64,000 nucleotides of DNA, from NCBI GenBank assembly GCA_910586585.1, contig CAJUKA010000001.1:62001-126000 (forward strand), written 5' to 3'. Positions 7,672 to 16,988 of this stretch are shown here, piece after piece; position 1 is the stretch's first letter, and the number at the start of each line of letters is the position of its first letter. The notes below the pieces were generated by a model. That model made no database searches and had not been told where the DNA came from. It saw only the letters and a list, made by a program, of their open reading frames with translations. The position numbers were made by a program, and so were the translations under genes. This stretch comes from an uncultured Lachnospiraceae bacterium (lineage in GTDB: Bacteria > Bacillota > Clostridia > Lachnospirales > Lachnospiraceae).

Positions 7672-9456
7672 ATGAGAATGAAATGGCTTGGGAAACACCT
7701 GAATAAAATCCTTGCAGGAATCCTTTTGTTGTATCCACTGCGTCATGCTGTGCTGGGCGCAGATTTAATGGACGCAGGCTATGCCCTTGGAAATTATCGT
7801 TTTTTTGATGTCATGAATCCGATGTGGAAACTGGCTACGTATTTTGCCAATATCGTAGGAGTACTGCTAAGCTATCTTCCTTTTGGAGATACCTGGATTG
7901 GAATGAATGTATATACGGGGCTTTTGATTGGGCTGACTGCGATGGTGGTATTTCTGTTTTTGTTCAAGCGATATGAGCATCGCTGGCTGCTGTTTGCAGG
8001 CGAGCTTACGGCATTGTCCCTGTGCTGGGCGCCGTCCGTGATTTTATATCACTATCTTGGCTATCTTTTTATGACAGCAGCAACACTGATATTATTTATG
8101 GCAATCACAAAAGATAACAAATGGTATTTTATTGCTGCTGGCATGATTCTTGGCCTTTGCGTCTCTGTGCGTATGCCCAATATTACATATATGGCATTTA
8201 TTTTGCCAGTATGGTATGTTTGTTTTGTGGAGCGAAAGAAATGTGCATGGATTAAAAAGCTGATAAACAGAACTGTTTTTTGTATTGTGGGATATCTTGC
8301 AGGACTTTTGGCGCCAATTTTTGTGATAGTTGTTCGATATGGCGCTACGGCATATCCTGAAATGATTGCTTCACTGTTTGGCATGACTGAAACAGCGACG
8401 GATTATAAGCCGAGCGCTATGGTTTTTGCAATGTTTGGAGATTATTTTCGCTATAGTGTATGGCTCTTTTTGTTTGTGGGCTATATGGTAATGGGGAGTT
8501 TATTTTTTTCATTGATATTAGCAAAGAATAAGAAAAAGGCGTCAATGTGGTTCAAACTGATTTATGCGGCAGGTCTTTTGGTGCTTCTCAGATTTTGCTA
8601 TGGCCGAGGGATGTTTGATTTTGATTATACGGCGTATTTTAGCATGTATAAATGGGCAGTAGTGTATCTGTTAATGGTGCTTGCGCTCTGTATTTGGAGT
8701 CTTATAAGCAAAAAAGTCAGTGGTGAACAGAAACTATGGGCAGTATGTTTGCTTGTGACAATCTGGATTACGCCGCTTGGCAGCAATAACGGTCTATATC
8801 CAATTATCAATAATTTATTTCTGACAGCGCCTGTTTCGCTTTTGATGCTTTTCGATTTTTTTCAAAAACTCTCGACACAAAAATATAAATTTGTGCTAAA
8901 GATAACTGTTTGTTTTCTTTTTCTTTGTACAGCATTGCAAAGTCTGTTATTTGGGATTGGATTTGTGTTTCATGATGTGTTGCCCGCCGGAGAGCAGCGC
9001 TATGCACTGCATTTGCAAAGCAGCGGAAGCGCCAACGGAATATGGACAACCAAAGATAAAAAGGAACAGCTTGAAGCACTGGATAATTTTTTGATAGAAA
9101 ATGAGTTGAACACAAAACAATTGATACTTTTTGGCGATATTCCAGCACTTTCGTATCTGTTTGACATGGAACCAGCAATTTTTACAACGTGGATTGACTT
9201 GGATTCCAATCAGATAGAACAGCTTCGGATAGATTTGGACAGAATTGTCCAAACACAAGATTTTCCAGTGATTATTTTTGGCAGAAAGGCAATAGATACC
9301 ATTGATAAAGCAAATACAGCACGATATGAAAAACTTGTCACAATCCAGCAGTTTATGCGGCAAGAGGGGTATTTTGAGGCGTATGTGAGCGAAGAATATA
9401 TAGTTTATTGGCAACAGTTCAGACTAGGACTTTGCACTACGCTGCAAAGTCCGTAG
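7672..9456 (+). CDS. Large polytopic membrane protein, GT-C-like, function unknown
   Basis: A 594-residue protein with about a dozen hydrophobic segments and a soluble C-terminal domain from about residue 440. I do not recognise the family with certainty. After the first membrane segment comes GADLMDAGYALGNYRFF, an acidic first outer loop like that of GT-C glycosyltransferases, which use lipid-linked sugars. ATG 7672 follows GGGAGG; the frame runs 18 codons further upstream, inside the acyltransferase gene. The last codons form a hairpin (GGACTTTGCA/TGCAAAGTCC, 9427-9452), and the tail encoded there may be a recent extension. A Wzy-like polymerase is an alternative. Confidence 0.5.
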   Translation: MRMKWLGKHLNKILAGILLLYPLRHAVLGADLMDAGYALGNYRFFDVMNPMWKLATYFANIVGVLLSYLPFGDTWIGMNVYTGLLIGLTAMVVFLFLFKRYEHRWLLFAGELTALSLCWAPSVILYHYLGYLFMTAATLILFMAITKDNKWYFIAAGMILGLCVSVRMPNITYMAFILPVWYVCFVERKKCAWIKKLINRTVFCIVGYLAGLLAPIFVIVVRYGATAYPEMIASLFGMTETATDYKPSAMVFAMFGDYFRYSVWLFLFVGYMVMGSLFFSLILAKNKKKASMWFKLIYAAGLLVLLRFCYGRGMFDFDYTAYFSMYKWAVVYLLMVLALCIWSLISKKVSGEQKLWAVCLLVTIWITPLGSNNGLYPIINNLFLTAPVSLLMLFDFFQKLSTQKYKFVLKITVCFLFLCTALQSLLFGIGFVFHDVLPAGEQRYALHLQSSGSANGIWTTKDKKEQLEALDNFLIENELNTKQLILFGDIPALSYLFDMEPAIFTTWIDLDSNQIEQLRIDLDRIVQTQDFPVIIFGRKAIDTIDKANTARYEKLVTIQQFMRQEGYFEAYVSEEYIVYWQQFRLGLCTTLQSP

Positions 9457-9547
9457 GAACACGTAGCAGTTGAGATGCATCAATCCTACCACGAAGTGGT
9501 TTTGCATGGATTGATGCCCGTAACAGGAAGCCGAAGGCTGAACTGTT
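9413..9547 (+). other. Structured intergenic element with closing stem and inner hairpins
   Basis: AACAGTTCAG (9413-9422) pairs with CTGAACTGTT (9538-9547). Inside lie GGACTTTGCA/TGCAAAGTCC (9427-9436/9443-9452), GCATCAATCC/GGATTGATGC (9477-9486/9508-9517) with an inner ACCAC-GAA-GTGGT, and AGCC-GAA-GGCT (9529-9539). The loop CTACG (9437-9441) also matches CGTAG at 9452 and 9462. The 5' part overlaps the end of the membrane-protein gene. No T-tract follows. It looks like a folded RNA or a palindromic repeat element; function is unknown. Confidence 0.6.
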
Positions 9548-9578
9548 ACATTTATTGTGTCAAGAAATGATGTTAGTG

Positions 9579-9607
9579 TGGAAATAGGAATAAAAATGTG
9601 GTATAGT
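9579..9607 (+). promoter_or_regulatory. Putative extended -10 promoter for the wecE unit
   Basis: TATAGT (9602-9607) is preceded by TGG, giving an extended -10, and lies 17 bases after TGGAAA (9579-9584), a weak -35. Transcription would start near 9614, 29 bases before the wecE ATG. The preceding 186-base gap and structured element make a fresh start here plausible. Confidence 0.5.
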
Positions 9608-9642
9608 TTTCTTGTTAATTGGAAGATTATGGGAGGTATTGA

Positions 9643-10773
9643 ATGATTAATTTTAATGTTCCGCCATTTACAGGAAAGGAAATTGAGTATATCAAGCAGG
9701 CAGTTGAGAACCAGAAAATCTGTGGAGACGGGCCGTTTACCCAGAAATGCAGTGAATGGATTGAGGAAAGAACAAAGACAAGCAAATGCCTGCTGACAAC
9801 TTCATGTACCCATGCCACAGAACTTGCGGCACTTCTTGCAAATATCAAGGAGGGGGATGAGGTAATTATGCCTTCCTTTACATTTGTATCAACAGCGGAT
9901 GCGTTTGTACTGCGTGGCGCAAAAGCAGTTTTTGTAGATATTCGTCCAGATACGATGAATATTGATGAGAAAAAGATTGAGGCGGCGATAACGCCAAATA
10001 CCAAAGCCATTGCGCCTGTTCATTACGCTGGCATTGCATGTGAAATGGATACCATAATGGAGATCGCCCAGAAGCATAATCTGATGGTGATTGAGGACGC
10101 CGCACAGTGTATTTTGGCAGAGTATAAAAACAAAGCGCTTGGCACAATCGGCGATTTTGGCTGTTATTCCTTCCATGAGACCAAAAACCTGAGTATGGGA
10201 GAGGGCGGCGCAATTCTGATTCGGGATGAAAAATATATTGAAGAAGCAGAAATTATCAGAGAAAAGGGGACAAATCGTTCGAAATATTATCGTGGGCTGG
10301 TTGACAAATACCGATGGATGAATTATGGATCTTCTTATCTGCCAAGCGATATGAATGCTGCATATCTTTGGGCACAGCTTCAGCTTGCCGATGAAATCAC
10401 AAAGGCCAGGCTTATCAGGTGGGAGCAGTACAATACACTGCTGCAGCCGCTCAAAGACAGAGGTATCCTGGAACTTCCGACCATTCCGGAAGGCTGTACA
10501 CACAACGGGCATATGTACTATGCAAAAGCAAAAGATGTCCAAGAGCGCACAGAGCTTTTAAACTTTTTGAAGGCAAACGGCGTGTGGTCCGTATTTCATT
10601 ATGTGCCGCTTCATTCGGCACCGGCAGGAATGAAGTTTGGTGTCTTTCATGGGGAGGATGTCTATACAACAAAGGAGAGCGAGCGGCTTTTCAGACTTCC
10701 AATGTACTATACACTAACAGAATCTGATGTTAATTATGTTGTAAGCAAAGTGAAGGAGTTCTATCACGTATGA
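9643..10773 (+). CDS. wecE: dTDP-4-amino-4,6-dideoxygalactose transaminase (WecE/RffA)
   Basis: A 376-residue DegT-family aminotransferase that converts dTDP-4-keto-6-deoxyglucose to dTDP-4-amino-4,6-dideoxygalactose. It is very close to E. coli WecE along its length: CGDGPFTQKC near the start, IMPSFTFVSTADAFVLRGAK, DTMNID, VHYAGIACEMDTIM, and the PLP lysine Lys181 in SFHETKNLSMGEGGA. GGGAGG stands six bases before the ATG. The dTDP-glucose enzymes RmlA and RmlB are not in this window and must be encoded elsewhere. It overlaps the next membrane-protein gene by four bases. FdtB-type 3-aminotransferases are less similar in the N-terminal motif. Confidence 0.88.
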   Translation: MINFNVPPFTGKEIEYIKQAVENQKICGDGPFTQKCSEWIEERTKTSKCLLTTSCTHATELAALLANIKEGDEVIMPSFTFVSTADAFVLRGAKAVFVDIRPDTMNIDEKKIEAAITPNTKAIAPVHYAGIACEMDTIMEIAQKHNLMVIEDAAQCILAEYKNKALGTIGDFGCYSFHETKNLSMGEGGAILIRDEKYIEEAEIIREKGTNRSKYYRGLVDKYRWMNYGSSYLPSDMNAAYLWAQLQLADEITKARLIRWEQYNTLLQPLKDRGILELPTIPEGCTHNGHMYYAKAKDVQERTELLNFLKANGVWSVFHYVPLHSAPAGMKFGVFHGEDVYTTKESERLFRLPMYYTLTESDVNYVVSKVKEFYHV

Positions 10774-12629
10774 TGGATAGCCACACGAAGAGAAGAGCAG
10801 GCAGAGTGTGTGTTGTGGCTGTCTTTACACTCTTGCTTGTATTGTTTTTATCGGTGAATTTTGATTTCTACTATGATCTGAATGATGATACAATGATAAA
10901 GGATATTTTATCAGGAGCATATACTGGTAAGCCAAATGGTTTTTGTATCCAGATGCTGTATCCTTTAGGGTGGTTTATTGCGCTTTTTTACAGAGCCATT
11001 CCTACGGTTGCATGGTATGGCTTGTTTTTGTGCGTATGCCAGTTTGGAGTGCTTGCATTGGCTGCACTGCGTCTTATGCGCGTTATGCGCAGCACTGGAA
11101 CAAAACTGATGGCGCTTGCGGCCGAGGCGGCAATTGCTCTGGGCCTGTTTTTGCGGGAGTTTGTCATTATTCAGTACAGCGTCACAGCAGGTATTTGTAT
11201 GGCAGGCGCGGTATTTCTCTTTCTCACGGCGCCGGAAGAAGAAAAGCCTTCCAAATTTATAAGAAGAAATCTAGTTCCTTTGATGTTGGTTGTTCTGTCC
11301 TTTATGATTCGAATTGAAGTTTGTATTATGCTGATGCCGTTTCTTTTGCTTGCGGGGATTTCACAATGGTTTGGCAGCAAAAAGATATTTACTAGGTCAA
11401 ATATTAAAAAATATATTACATTGATTGGCACAGCCCTTCTTTTGATGCTGATTGTCTATTCCTTGGACCTGTTGGCATACAGAAACAGCGAATGGGTTCG
11501 GTTTCAGAATTTTTTTGATGCGAGGACAAAATTATATGATTTTTATGGGCTGCCGAGTTATGATAACAACAGTGAATTGTATGAATCCATTGGATTGTCA
11601 AGAGAATCCTATACGCTTCTTGAAAATTACAATTTTGCGCTTGATGGGTCTATTGATACCTGGAGGCTTGAAGCGATTGTGGATTATCAGGAGCAAAAAC
11701 TTTCCAATACCTTTGGATTTATCAGCAAAAACAGTGTCAGACAAGCCCTGTGGCGCTACAAGAATCAGCTAAAGGAGGATTTTCATACAATCCGAAATCT
11801 GATAATGCACTCTGGCACGGTAGATGAAGCGATGCCGATTCACAGAACGATTATCAGCATGATGGTTTTGGTATCATATAGTTTATATCTGATACTTTGT
11901 ATTTTTCAGTCAGAGGGCAGAGTGCGTGCAGGCGCAGTTCTGAAAATACTCGGTCTATTGGTTATCCGCAGTATTTTATGGTTATATTTATATATGGTAG
12001 ACAGAGTGTTGGACCGTGTCGCGATACCGCTTCTGATGTTGGAATTCATTACCATTGCGGGCTTTTTAATCAAGGACAGAGTGATGGAGAAAAAGAAAAA
12101 TACAATGGCCTATGCAGTCTATACAATCTGTATTGTCTGTGCGCTTTTGGCATTTGGCGGAAACAGAGACAACCTTCGGACTGAATACCGAAACAGAGCA
12201 GTGGCAGATGAACGCTGGAATGCATTGATGGATTTTTGCAGAGAAAATGGAAATAATTATTATGTGATAGATGTTTATTCTTCCACATCCTACAATGGTA
12301 CGCCTTATTCTGAAAAAATATTTGACGAATCAGCAAATTTATACAAAAACTTTGATTTGTGCGGTGGCTGGGCGGCCAAAAGTCCGCTTGCAAAGCGAAA
12401 ATTAGCGCGTCATCGCTTTAAAGATGTACAAACTGCGCTCTACAGCGGCAGAGGCAGCAAAGCAAAAAAAGCGTATTTTATAGAAAGTACAGGCAAGGAC
12501 CTAGATTGGTTGGTTCAGTACTATGAAAAACGTGGAATGACCATAAAACCGAAGTGTGTGGATCGAATAGAAACAGAATCTTCTGAAATCGTGTTTGATG
12601 TCTATGAACTTAGAACAGCTATCAATTAA
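10770..12629 (+). CDS. Polytopic membrane protein with acidic N-terminal loop, GT-C-like
   Basis: A 619-residue protein of unknown family with about ten membrane segments and a soluble C-terminal domain of roughly 150 residues. Its first outer loop is acidic, with DFYYDLNDDTMIKDILSGAY, similar in layout to GT-C enzymes that read Asp residues near the first membrane helix. The gene overlaps wecE by four bases (ATGA), with AAGGAG eleven bases upstream. It precedes an acetyltransferase and a GtrB-type GT2. The context suggests transfer of a lipid-linked amino sugar onto the glycan outside the membrane; this is inference. The first two codons are both ATG. Confidence 0.5.
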   Translation: MMDSHTKRRAGRVCVVAVFTLLLVLFLSVNFDFYYDLNDDTMIKDILSGAYTGKPNGFCIQMLYPLGWFIALFYRAIPTVAWYGLFLCVCQFGVLALAALRLMRVMRSTGTKLMALAAEAAIALGLFLREFVIIQYSVTAGICMAGAVFLFLTAPEEEKPSKFIRRNLVPLMLVVLSFMIRIEVCIMLMPFLLLAGISQWFGSKKIFTRSNIKKYITLIGTALLLMLIVYSLDLLAYRNSEWVRFQNFFDARTKLYDFYGLPSYDNNSELYESIGLSRESYTLLENYNFALDGSIDTWRLEAIVDYQEQKLSNTFGFISKNSVRQALWRYKNQLKEDFHTIRNLIMHSGTVDEAMPIHRTIISMMVLVSYSLYLILCIFQSEGRVRAGAVLKILGLLVIRSILWLYLYMVDRVLDRVAIPLLMLEFITIAGFLIKDRVMEKKKNTMAYAVYTICIVCALLAFGGNRDNLRTEYRNRAVADERWNALMDFCRENGNNYYVIDVYSSTSYNGTPYSEKIFDESANLYKNFDLCGGWAAKSPLAKRKLARHRFKDVQTALYSGRGSKAKKAYFIESTGKDLDWLVQYYEKRGMTIKPKCVDRIETESSEIVFDVYELRTAIN

Positions 12630-12667
12630 AATGACAGATTTAGATAATACACTAATAGGAGAGGGAT

Positions 12668-13213
12668 ATGAAGCCAGTAGAAAAAGATTTGAAAATCCAT
12701 GGGCAGCAGATTTATCTGCGTCCAATCGCAATAGCAGATACCGATGATATCGTAAGGTGGCGCAACGAAAAAAAAGTGGTTGAAAATTTTATTTACAGAA
12801 AGCCTGTCTCAAAAGAGGAGCATTTAAACTGGATGGAAAAGAAAGTAAAAAGCGGACTTGTGCACCAGTTTATCATATGCAGAAAGGAAGATGATAAACC
12901 GCTGGGTTCGATTTATCTTCAGAATTTTGAGGAGGAAAACAAAAAAGGCGAGTGGGGGATCTTTTTGGGAGAACCAGATGCCTATGGAAAAGGAATTGGC
13001 ACAGAAGCAGCCAAACTGATTTTGGCATATGGCTTTGAAACACTTGGCCTTCATAAAGTGATATCAAAAGTACTGGCATATAATCAGGCAAGCGTGCGGA
13101 TGAATGAAAACGCAGGTTATAAACAGGAAGCCTATTTAAAAGATGAATTGTTTCTTGATGGAAAATACGAAGATTTAATTTTATTTGGAGCAGTCAATCC
13201 GCTTCAAGAATGA
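12668..13213 (+). CDS. RimJ/RimL-type GNAT, probable amino-sugar N-acetyltransferase
   Basis: 181 residues with a full GNAT fold: IYLRPIAIADTDDIVRWRN at the N-terminus, the acetyl-CoA loop YGKGIGTEAAK, and YNQASVRMNENAGY. Near wecE, such an enzyme most simply acetylates the 4-amino group of dTDP-4-amino-4,6-dideoxygalactose, giving dTDP-Fuc4NAc, the WecD reaction. It is more RimJ-like than WecD-like in sequence, so the substrate is inferred from context. GGAGAGGGAT precedes the ATG. It differs clearly from the PseH-like GNAT at 3620. Confidence 0.65.
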   Translation: MKPVEKDLKIHGQQIYLRPIAIADTDDIVRWRNEKKVVENFIYRKPVSKEEHLNWMEKKVKSGLVHQFIICRKEDDKPLGSIYLQNFEEENKKGEWGIFLGEPDAYGKGIGTEAAKLILAYGFETLGLHKVISKVLAYNQASVRMNENAGYKQEAYLKDELFLDGKYEDLILFGAVNPLQE

Positions 13214-13220
13214 AAGGATT

Positions 13221-14201
13221 ATGGTCATAACGATGAGCAAAATAAGCTTCGTCATTCCCTGTTACAGGAGCGCACAGACGCTTGAGGGGGTAGTGATGGA
13301 AATAAGAGATACAATGCAGACAATGCAGAAGTATGTGTATGACATCTTTCTGATAAATGATTGTTCTCCGGATAATACCTTTGAAGTAATTAAAACACTT
13401 TGCGAAAAGTATGACAATGTTTCCGGGATCAGTCTGGCGAAAAATTTTGGACAGCATGCGGCATTGATGGCAGGGCTGCGCAAATCAGACGGAGATATTG
13501 TGGTGTGCCTTGATGATGATGGACAAACACCCGCAAATGAGGTGGGAAAACTGATTCAGGGCATAGAGAATGGCAGTGATGTTGTCTATGCAAGCTATGA
13601 GAGCAAAAAGCACAGTGCATTTCGCAATTTTGGGACATGGATGAATGACATGATGACAAGGGCAATGCTTGGAAAGCCAAAAGATCTTCATGTGACAAGT
13701 TATTTTGCCGCAAAAAGGTTTGTGATTGACAGTATGCTTGCCTATGAAAACAGTTATCCCTATATTATTGGACTGGTGCTGCGGGCCACTCAGAATATTA
13801 CCAATGTTTCAGTAAAACACAGAAGCCGTGAGGTGGGGGCTTCTGGGTATACGATGAAGAAGTTGTTGGGGTTATGGTTTAATGGATTTACTGCGTTTTC
13901 GATTTTGCCGCTTCGCATAGCAACCATAACAGGCGCGGTTTTTGCCGGAGCAGGGTTTGTTTACGGCATCTATACCGTTGTCAAGAAGCTGGTAAATCCA
14001 GAAGTGCCATTGGGTTTTAGCTCTCTGATGGCAGCAGTTGTCTTCATTGGCGGCATGCTTATGATTATGCTGGGATTAATCGGAGAATATATTGGACGTA
14101 TTTATATTAGCATCAATCACTCACCGCAGTATGTAATCCGTGAGGAGGCAGGTGCGGTAAAAAACAAATGTTCACAAAAAACAGATTCGATACAACCATA
14201 G
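13221..14201 (+). CDS. GtrB / DPM1-type GT2, polyprenyl-phosphate sugar synthase
   Basis: The 326 residues comprise a GT-A domain followed by two membrane helices near the C-terminus (about residues 235-260 and 270-295). SFVIPCYRSAQTLEG opens the domain, LDDDGQTP holds the DXD motif, and AKNFGQHAALMAGL is the DPM/GtrB signature. This family (GtrB, ArnC, DPM1) moves a sugar from a nucleotide donor to undecaprenyl phosphate on the inner face. ATG 13221 has AAAGGA five bases upstream, while ATG 13233 has none. Lying after wecE, a polytopic protein and a GNAT, it may load the acetylated amino sugar onto the lipid for transfer by one of the GT-C-like proteins. Confidence 0.8.
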   Translation: MVITMSKISFVIPCYRSAQTLEGVVMEIRDTMQTMQKYVYDIFLINDCSPDNTFEVIKTLCEKYDNVSGISLAKNFGQHAALMAGLRKSDGDIVVCLDDDGQTPANEVGKLIQGIENGSDVVYASYESKKHSAFRNFGTWMNDMMTRAMLGKPKDLHVTSYFAAKRFVIDSMLAYENSYPYIIGLVLRATQNITNVSVKHRSREVGASGYTMKKLLGLWFNGFTAFSILPLRIATITGAVFAGAGFVYGIYTVVKKLVNPEVPLGFSSLMAAVVFIGGMLMIMLGLIGEYIGRIYISINHSPQYVIREEAGAVKNKCSQKTDSIQP

Positions 14202-14253
14202 TTTGCATACGACACAGAATGAAGTGGAGAGCAGGAAAGGGCAGGTTATAAAA

Positions 14254-16938
14254 TTGCAATTTTTGAGACAGCTCAAACAAAACAGAATGATTGCGTATCT
14301 TATGAATGTGACCGCCTGCACATTTTCAGACAGTGCATATGCAAGGCTGCATGCAAAGAGGAACGCAGTGATTCAGATTCTTGTAGCGACAGCAGCTTTT
14401 ATATTGATGGTGCGGATTTATCCAATGGGACTGGTGCAGAATCATAACCTGTCCAAACAAAAAGCTTATCATCATACAGCAAAGGAAAAACTATCAGGCG
14501 ATCCATTTACAGCCGCCGACAAAAAGCTTCAGACAATTTATTTTAACAATACACATCTCTATCAGATAAAATTATATATGAGTTGTACCATTGACAAGGA
14601 ATCAGCAGGTGCAGAGCGTATTTTGTTCCGTCTGTATGATGAAAATTTTTCTTGTGTGTATGAGGAGGATATTGACAGCAGAACAATAGAAAAAAAAGGA
14701 TTTTTGGTGGCGACACCAGATTTGGATGTGGAACAAGAGCGGGCATATTATTATGAAATCCTTATACCAGAAGAGAGCACCGCAGTTTATCAGCTCCCCG
14801 TCGCACCAAGATCAGAACTGGCACAGATGGAAAACAGTTCTCTGTATATTGATGGTATCATCAATGATGATGTCTGTCTGATTGCAGACTTTGATTATAC
14901 AAGTCCGCTGAGTACGGCGCGGATTCTCTTTTATGATTTGCGGATTCTCTTTATAACAGGCATTTTGTATTTTTTGATTAATTTTGCTGTAGTTTTGTAT
15001 GATGATCGGTTTACTGCCCAAAATACGACTATCCGCAAATATTTCTGTGTTGGAGTAAGCGCTCTGATTCTTTTGCTGGCACTGTTTTTGCTGTTTTATG
15101 CAGTGATACAAAATAAGTTTGGCGGTGAGATTTGGGACAGAATGTTCTTTTTTGCAGGAATTGCCGCCGCCGCATTTTGGTCTGCGGCAGCAGTGTGGCT
15201 CTTAGTATTTGGCACAAAAAAAAGGAATCAGCGGGTAAGCGTCGGACAGCATTTTTCGTTGATATGGCGCAATTATATACAGATTGTAAGCTTTGGATTA
15301 TTGTTCTATGCATTATGCCAGTATGTCAATGCAGACCGGAACCTTTATCACACTACCAATACAAGATGGATGTTGATTTTTCTGGCAATTGCGCTTCTGA
15401 TGAATTATAATGAAAAGCAGTTTGTTCATATTATAAATGGCGCATGGATTGTTGTTGCATTGATAGGCTCTGTAGTGTATTGCAGGAAGTTTGAACCTGG
15501 GACAAACGAACTGCTGGTTGCAAAACTAACATGCGCAGTAGTTCTTGCATGGGGCGTTCTGCTGATTACAATTGGAAGGAACTTCAAACTATCAAAAAAT
15601 CAGTCAATAGACAAAATGGTGTATGCGATCAAAAAATATAAGCTGCGTACCATCTATTTTGCATTGTGGATACTTTTTAGTATTTTGATGTATATGAACC
15701 GCTTTGAAAAAGTATGGGTATTTACGGCGACGCTGCCTTTTTTGGCTGTGTTTTTTATCAAAATGCCAGACGCTGCACAAAGCCGGTTTCTGATAAATTT
15801 TACCAATGGAATTCTTGTAAGCTTTGGACTTGTCATGCTGTTTTGCCTGCACCACAGACCGCATCATTATTGGATGCTGTATCGATACGGCGGGATTTTT
15901 CATACAGTAGCTTGTACAGGTATGTACCTTGCGGTGGTGTTTGGAGCAGCATTTGCAAAGCTGTACGGAAAACTGAGGGACAAGAAGAGCATGTTTCTCC
16001 GATGTTTCTTTGAATACTTAGTGACCGCATGTGTTGTGGGGTGTATTTTGCTAACCATGTCAAGAACTGCCTTTTTGACAACAAGTGTGACAGTGTTTGC
16101 AATTATGGCATTGACAGCCGTAGCGCATCACAAGCGTGCAAAGCGGATTTTGTCAGAACTGGGTGTTTTTGCGCTGGTATGTCTGCTGAGCTTTCCGATG
16201 GTATATACCACAATTCGCATGGTTCCAGCAGTTATAGGGGACCCGATAAGGTATGATATTGAATTTCAGGATGAAGACTTTATGGTGTATAAGGGCGACC
16301 CGATTGATTCGGATAAATATATGACAGTCAGACGCTTTTTTAACACATTGTTTGGCAGATTTCAGGCGGAGGAGGCCAAAGAGGAAACAGCACAGATTCA
16401 AAAGGAAACGCAGCAGGAGGAAGTGCTGTTAGCATATACAGGCGATAATTTTAAAAATATGGGAATAAGCACTGTTTCAGCGGACAGTGATGAGGATATT
16501 GAAAGCGAAGAGGAAAAAAAAGATATTTCGAATGGAAGGTTTCGAATATTTCAGGATTATATCGGTGAGATTTCGATAAAAGGGCACCCTAAAATGGGGC
16601 CTTTGGATGAAAAGGGCAGTGAATATGCACATGCACACAATTCTTATTTGCAGGTAGCTTACAATTTTGGTATGATAGCAGGAGTTGTATTTCTTGTATT
16701 GTGCGGGCTGACTTTATGGGAGGCGGTCAGGCTGTTTATCCGCGATGGCAGAAAATACAGTATTTTGCTGGTTCCGTTTGCGCTTGTGGTGGTATTTGGA
16801 TTTGTGAGTTTGACAGAATGGGCATATCACCCTTGTATTCCGGCAGGTTTTTGCTTTATATTGATGCAAGTCTTTCTGATGAAGGACTGCCAGAGTGAAA
16901 AAACTTCTAAGGAAGCAAAAGGCACTGCCAAAAAGTAG
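14254..16938 (+). CDS. Wzy/WaaL-like O-antigen polymerase or ligase family protein
   Basis: An 894-residue polytopic protein with a large outer domain after the first helix (about residues 70-230), then about a dozen helices. Near the C-terminus, EYAHAHNSYLQVAYNFGM is the signature of the O-antigen ligase/polymerase (Wzy_C) family. A highly acidic insertion (about residues 715-775) sits in the last big outer loop. There is no early ATG. TTG 14254, with AAAGGGCAGG eight bases upstream, is the best start; TTG 14203 and GTG 14224 are also in frame but lack a ribosome site. It probably polymerises repeat units or joins glycan to its carrier. Confidence 0.68.
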   Translation: MQFLRQLKQNRMIAYLMNVTACTFSDSAYARLHAKRNAVIQILVATAAFILMVRIYPMGLVQNHNLSKQKAYHHTAKEKLSGDPFTAADKKLQTIYFNNTHLYQIKLYMSCTIDKESAGAERILFRLYDENFSCVYEEDIDSRTIEKKGFLVATPDLDVEQERAYYYEILIPEESTAVYQLPVAPRSELAQMENSSLYIDGIINDDVCLIADFDYTSPLSTARILFYDLRILFITGILYFLINFAVVLYDDRFTAQNTTIRKYFCVGVSALILLLALFLLFYAVIQNKFGGEIWDRMFFFAGIAAAAFWSAAAVWLLVFGTKKRNQRVSVGQHFSLIWRNYIQIVSFGLLFYALCQYVNADRNLYHTTNTRWMLIFLAIALLMNYNEKQFVHIINGAWIVVALIGSVVYCRKFEPGTNELLVAKLTCAVVLAWGVLLITIGRNFKLSKNQSIDKMVYAIKKYKLRTIYFALWILFSILMYMNRFEKVWVFTATLPFLAVFFIKMPDAAQSRFLINFTNGILVSFGLVMLFCLHHRPHHYWMLYRYGGIFHTVACTGMYLAVVFGAAFAKLYGKLRDKKSMFLRCFFEYLVTACVVGCILLTMSRTAFLTTSVTVFAIMALTAVAHHKRAKRILSELGVFALVCLLSFPMVYTTIRMVPAVIGDPIRYDIEFQDEDFMVYKGDPIDSDKYMTVRRFFNTLFGRFQAEEAKEETAQIQKETQQEEVLLAYTGDNFKNMGISTVSADSDEDIESEEEKKDISNGRFRIFQDYIGEISIKGHPKMGPLDEKGSEYAHAHNSYLQVAYNFGMIAGVVFLVLCGLTLWEAVRLFIRDGRKYSILLVPFALVVVFGFVSLTEWAYHPCIPAGFCFILMQVFLMKDCQSEKTSKEAKGTAKK

Positions 16939-16962
16939 TAGATTTCACGCTGTCTATTTGGG

Positions 16963-16975
16963 CCGCCCAAGGCGG
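16963..16975 (+). other. Short triloop palindrome before the dehydratase gene
   Basis: CCGCC-CAA-GGCGG forms a 5-bp GC stem with a 3-base loop, ending four bases before the GGAG of the next gene. It resembles the triloop palindromes at 9488-9500, 9529-9539 and 18972-19007. It could modulate translation of the dehydratase gene. Confidence 0.4.
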
Positions 16976-16988
16976 AATGGAGATTATT

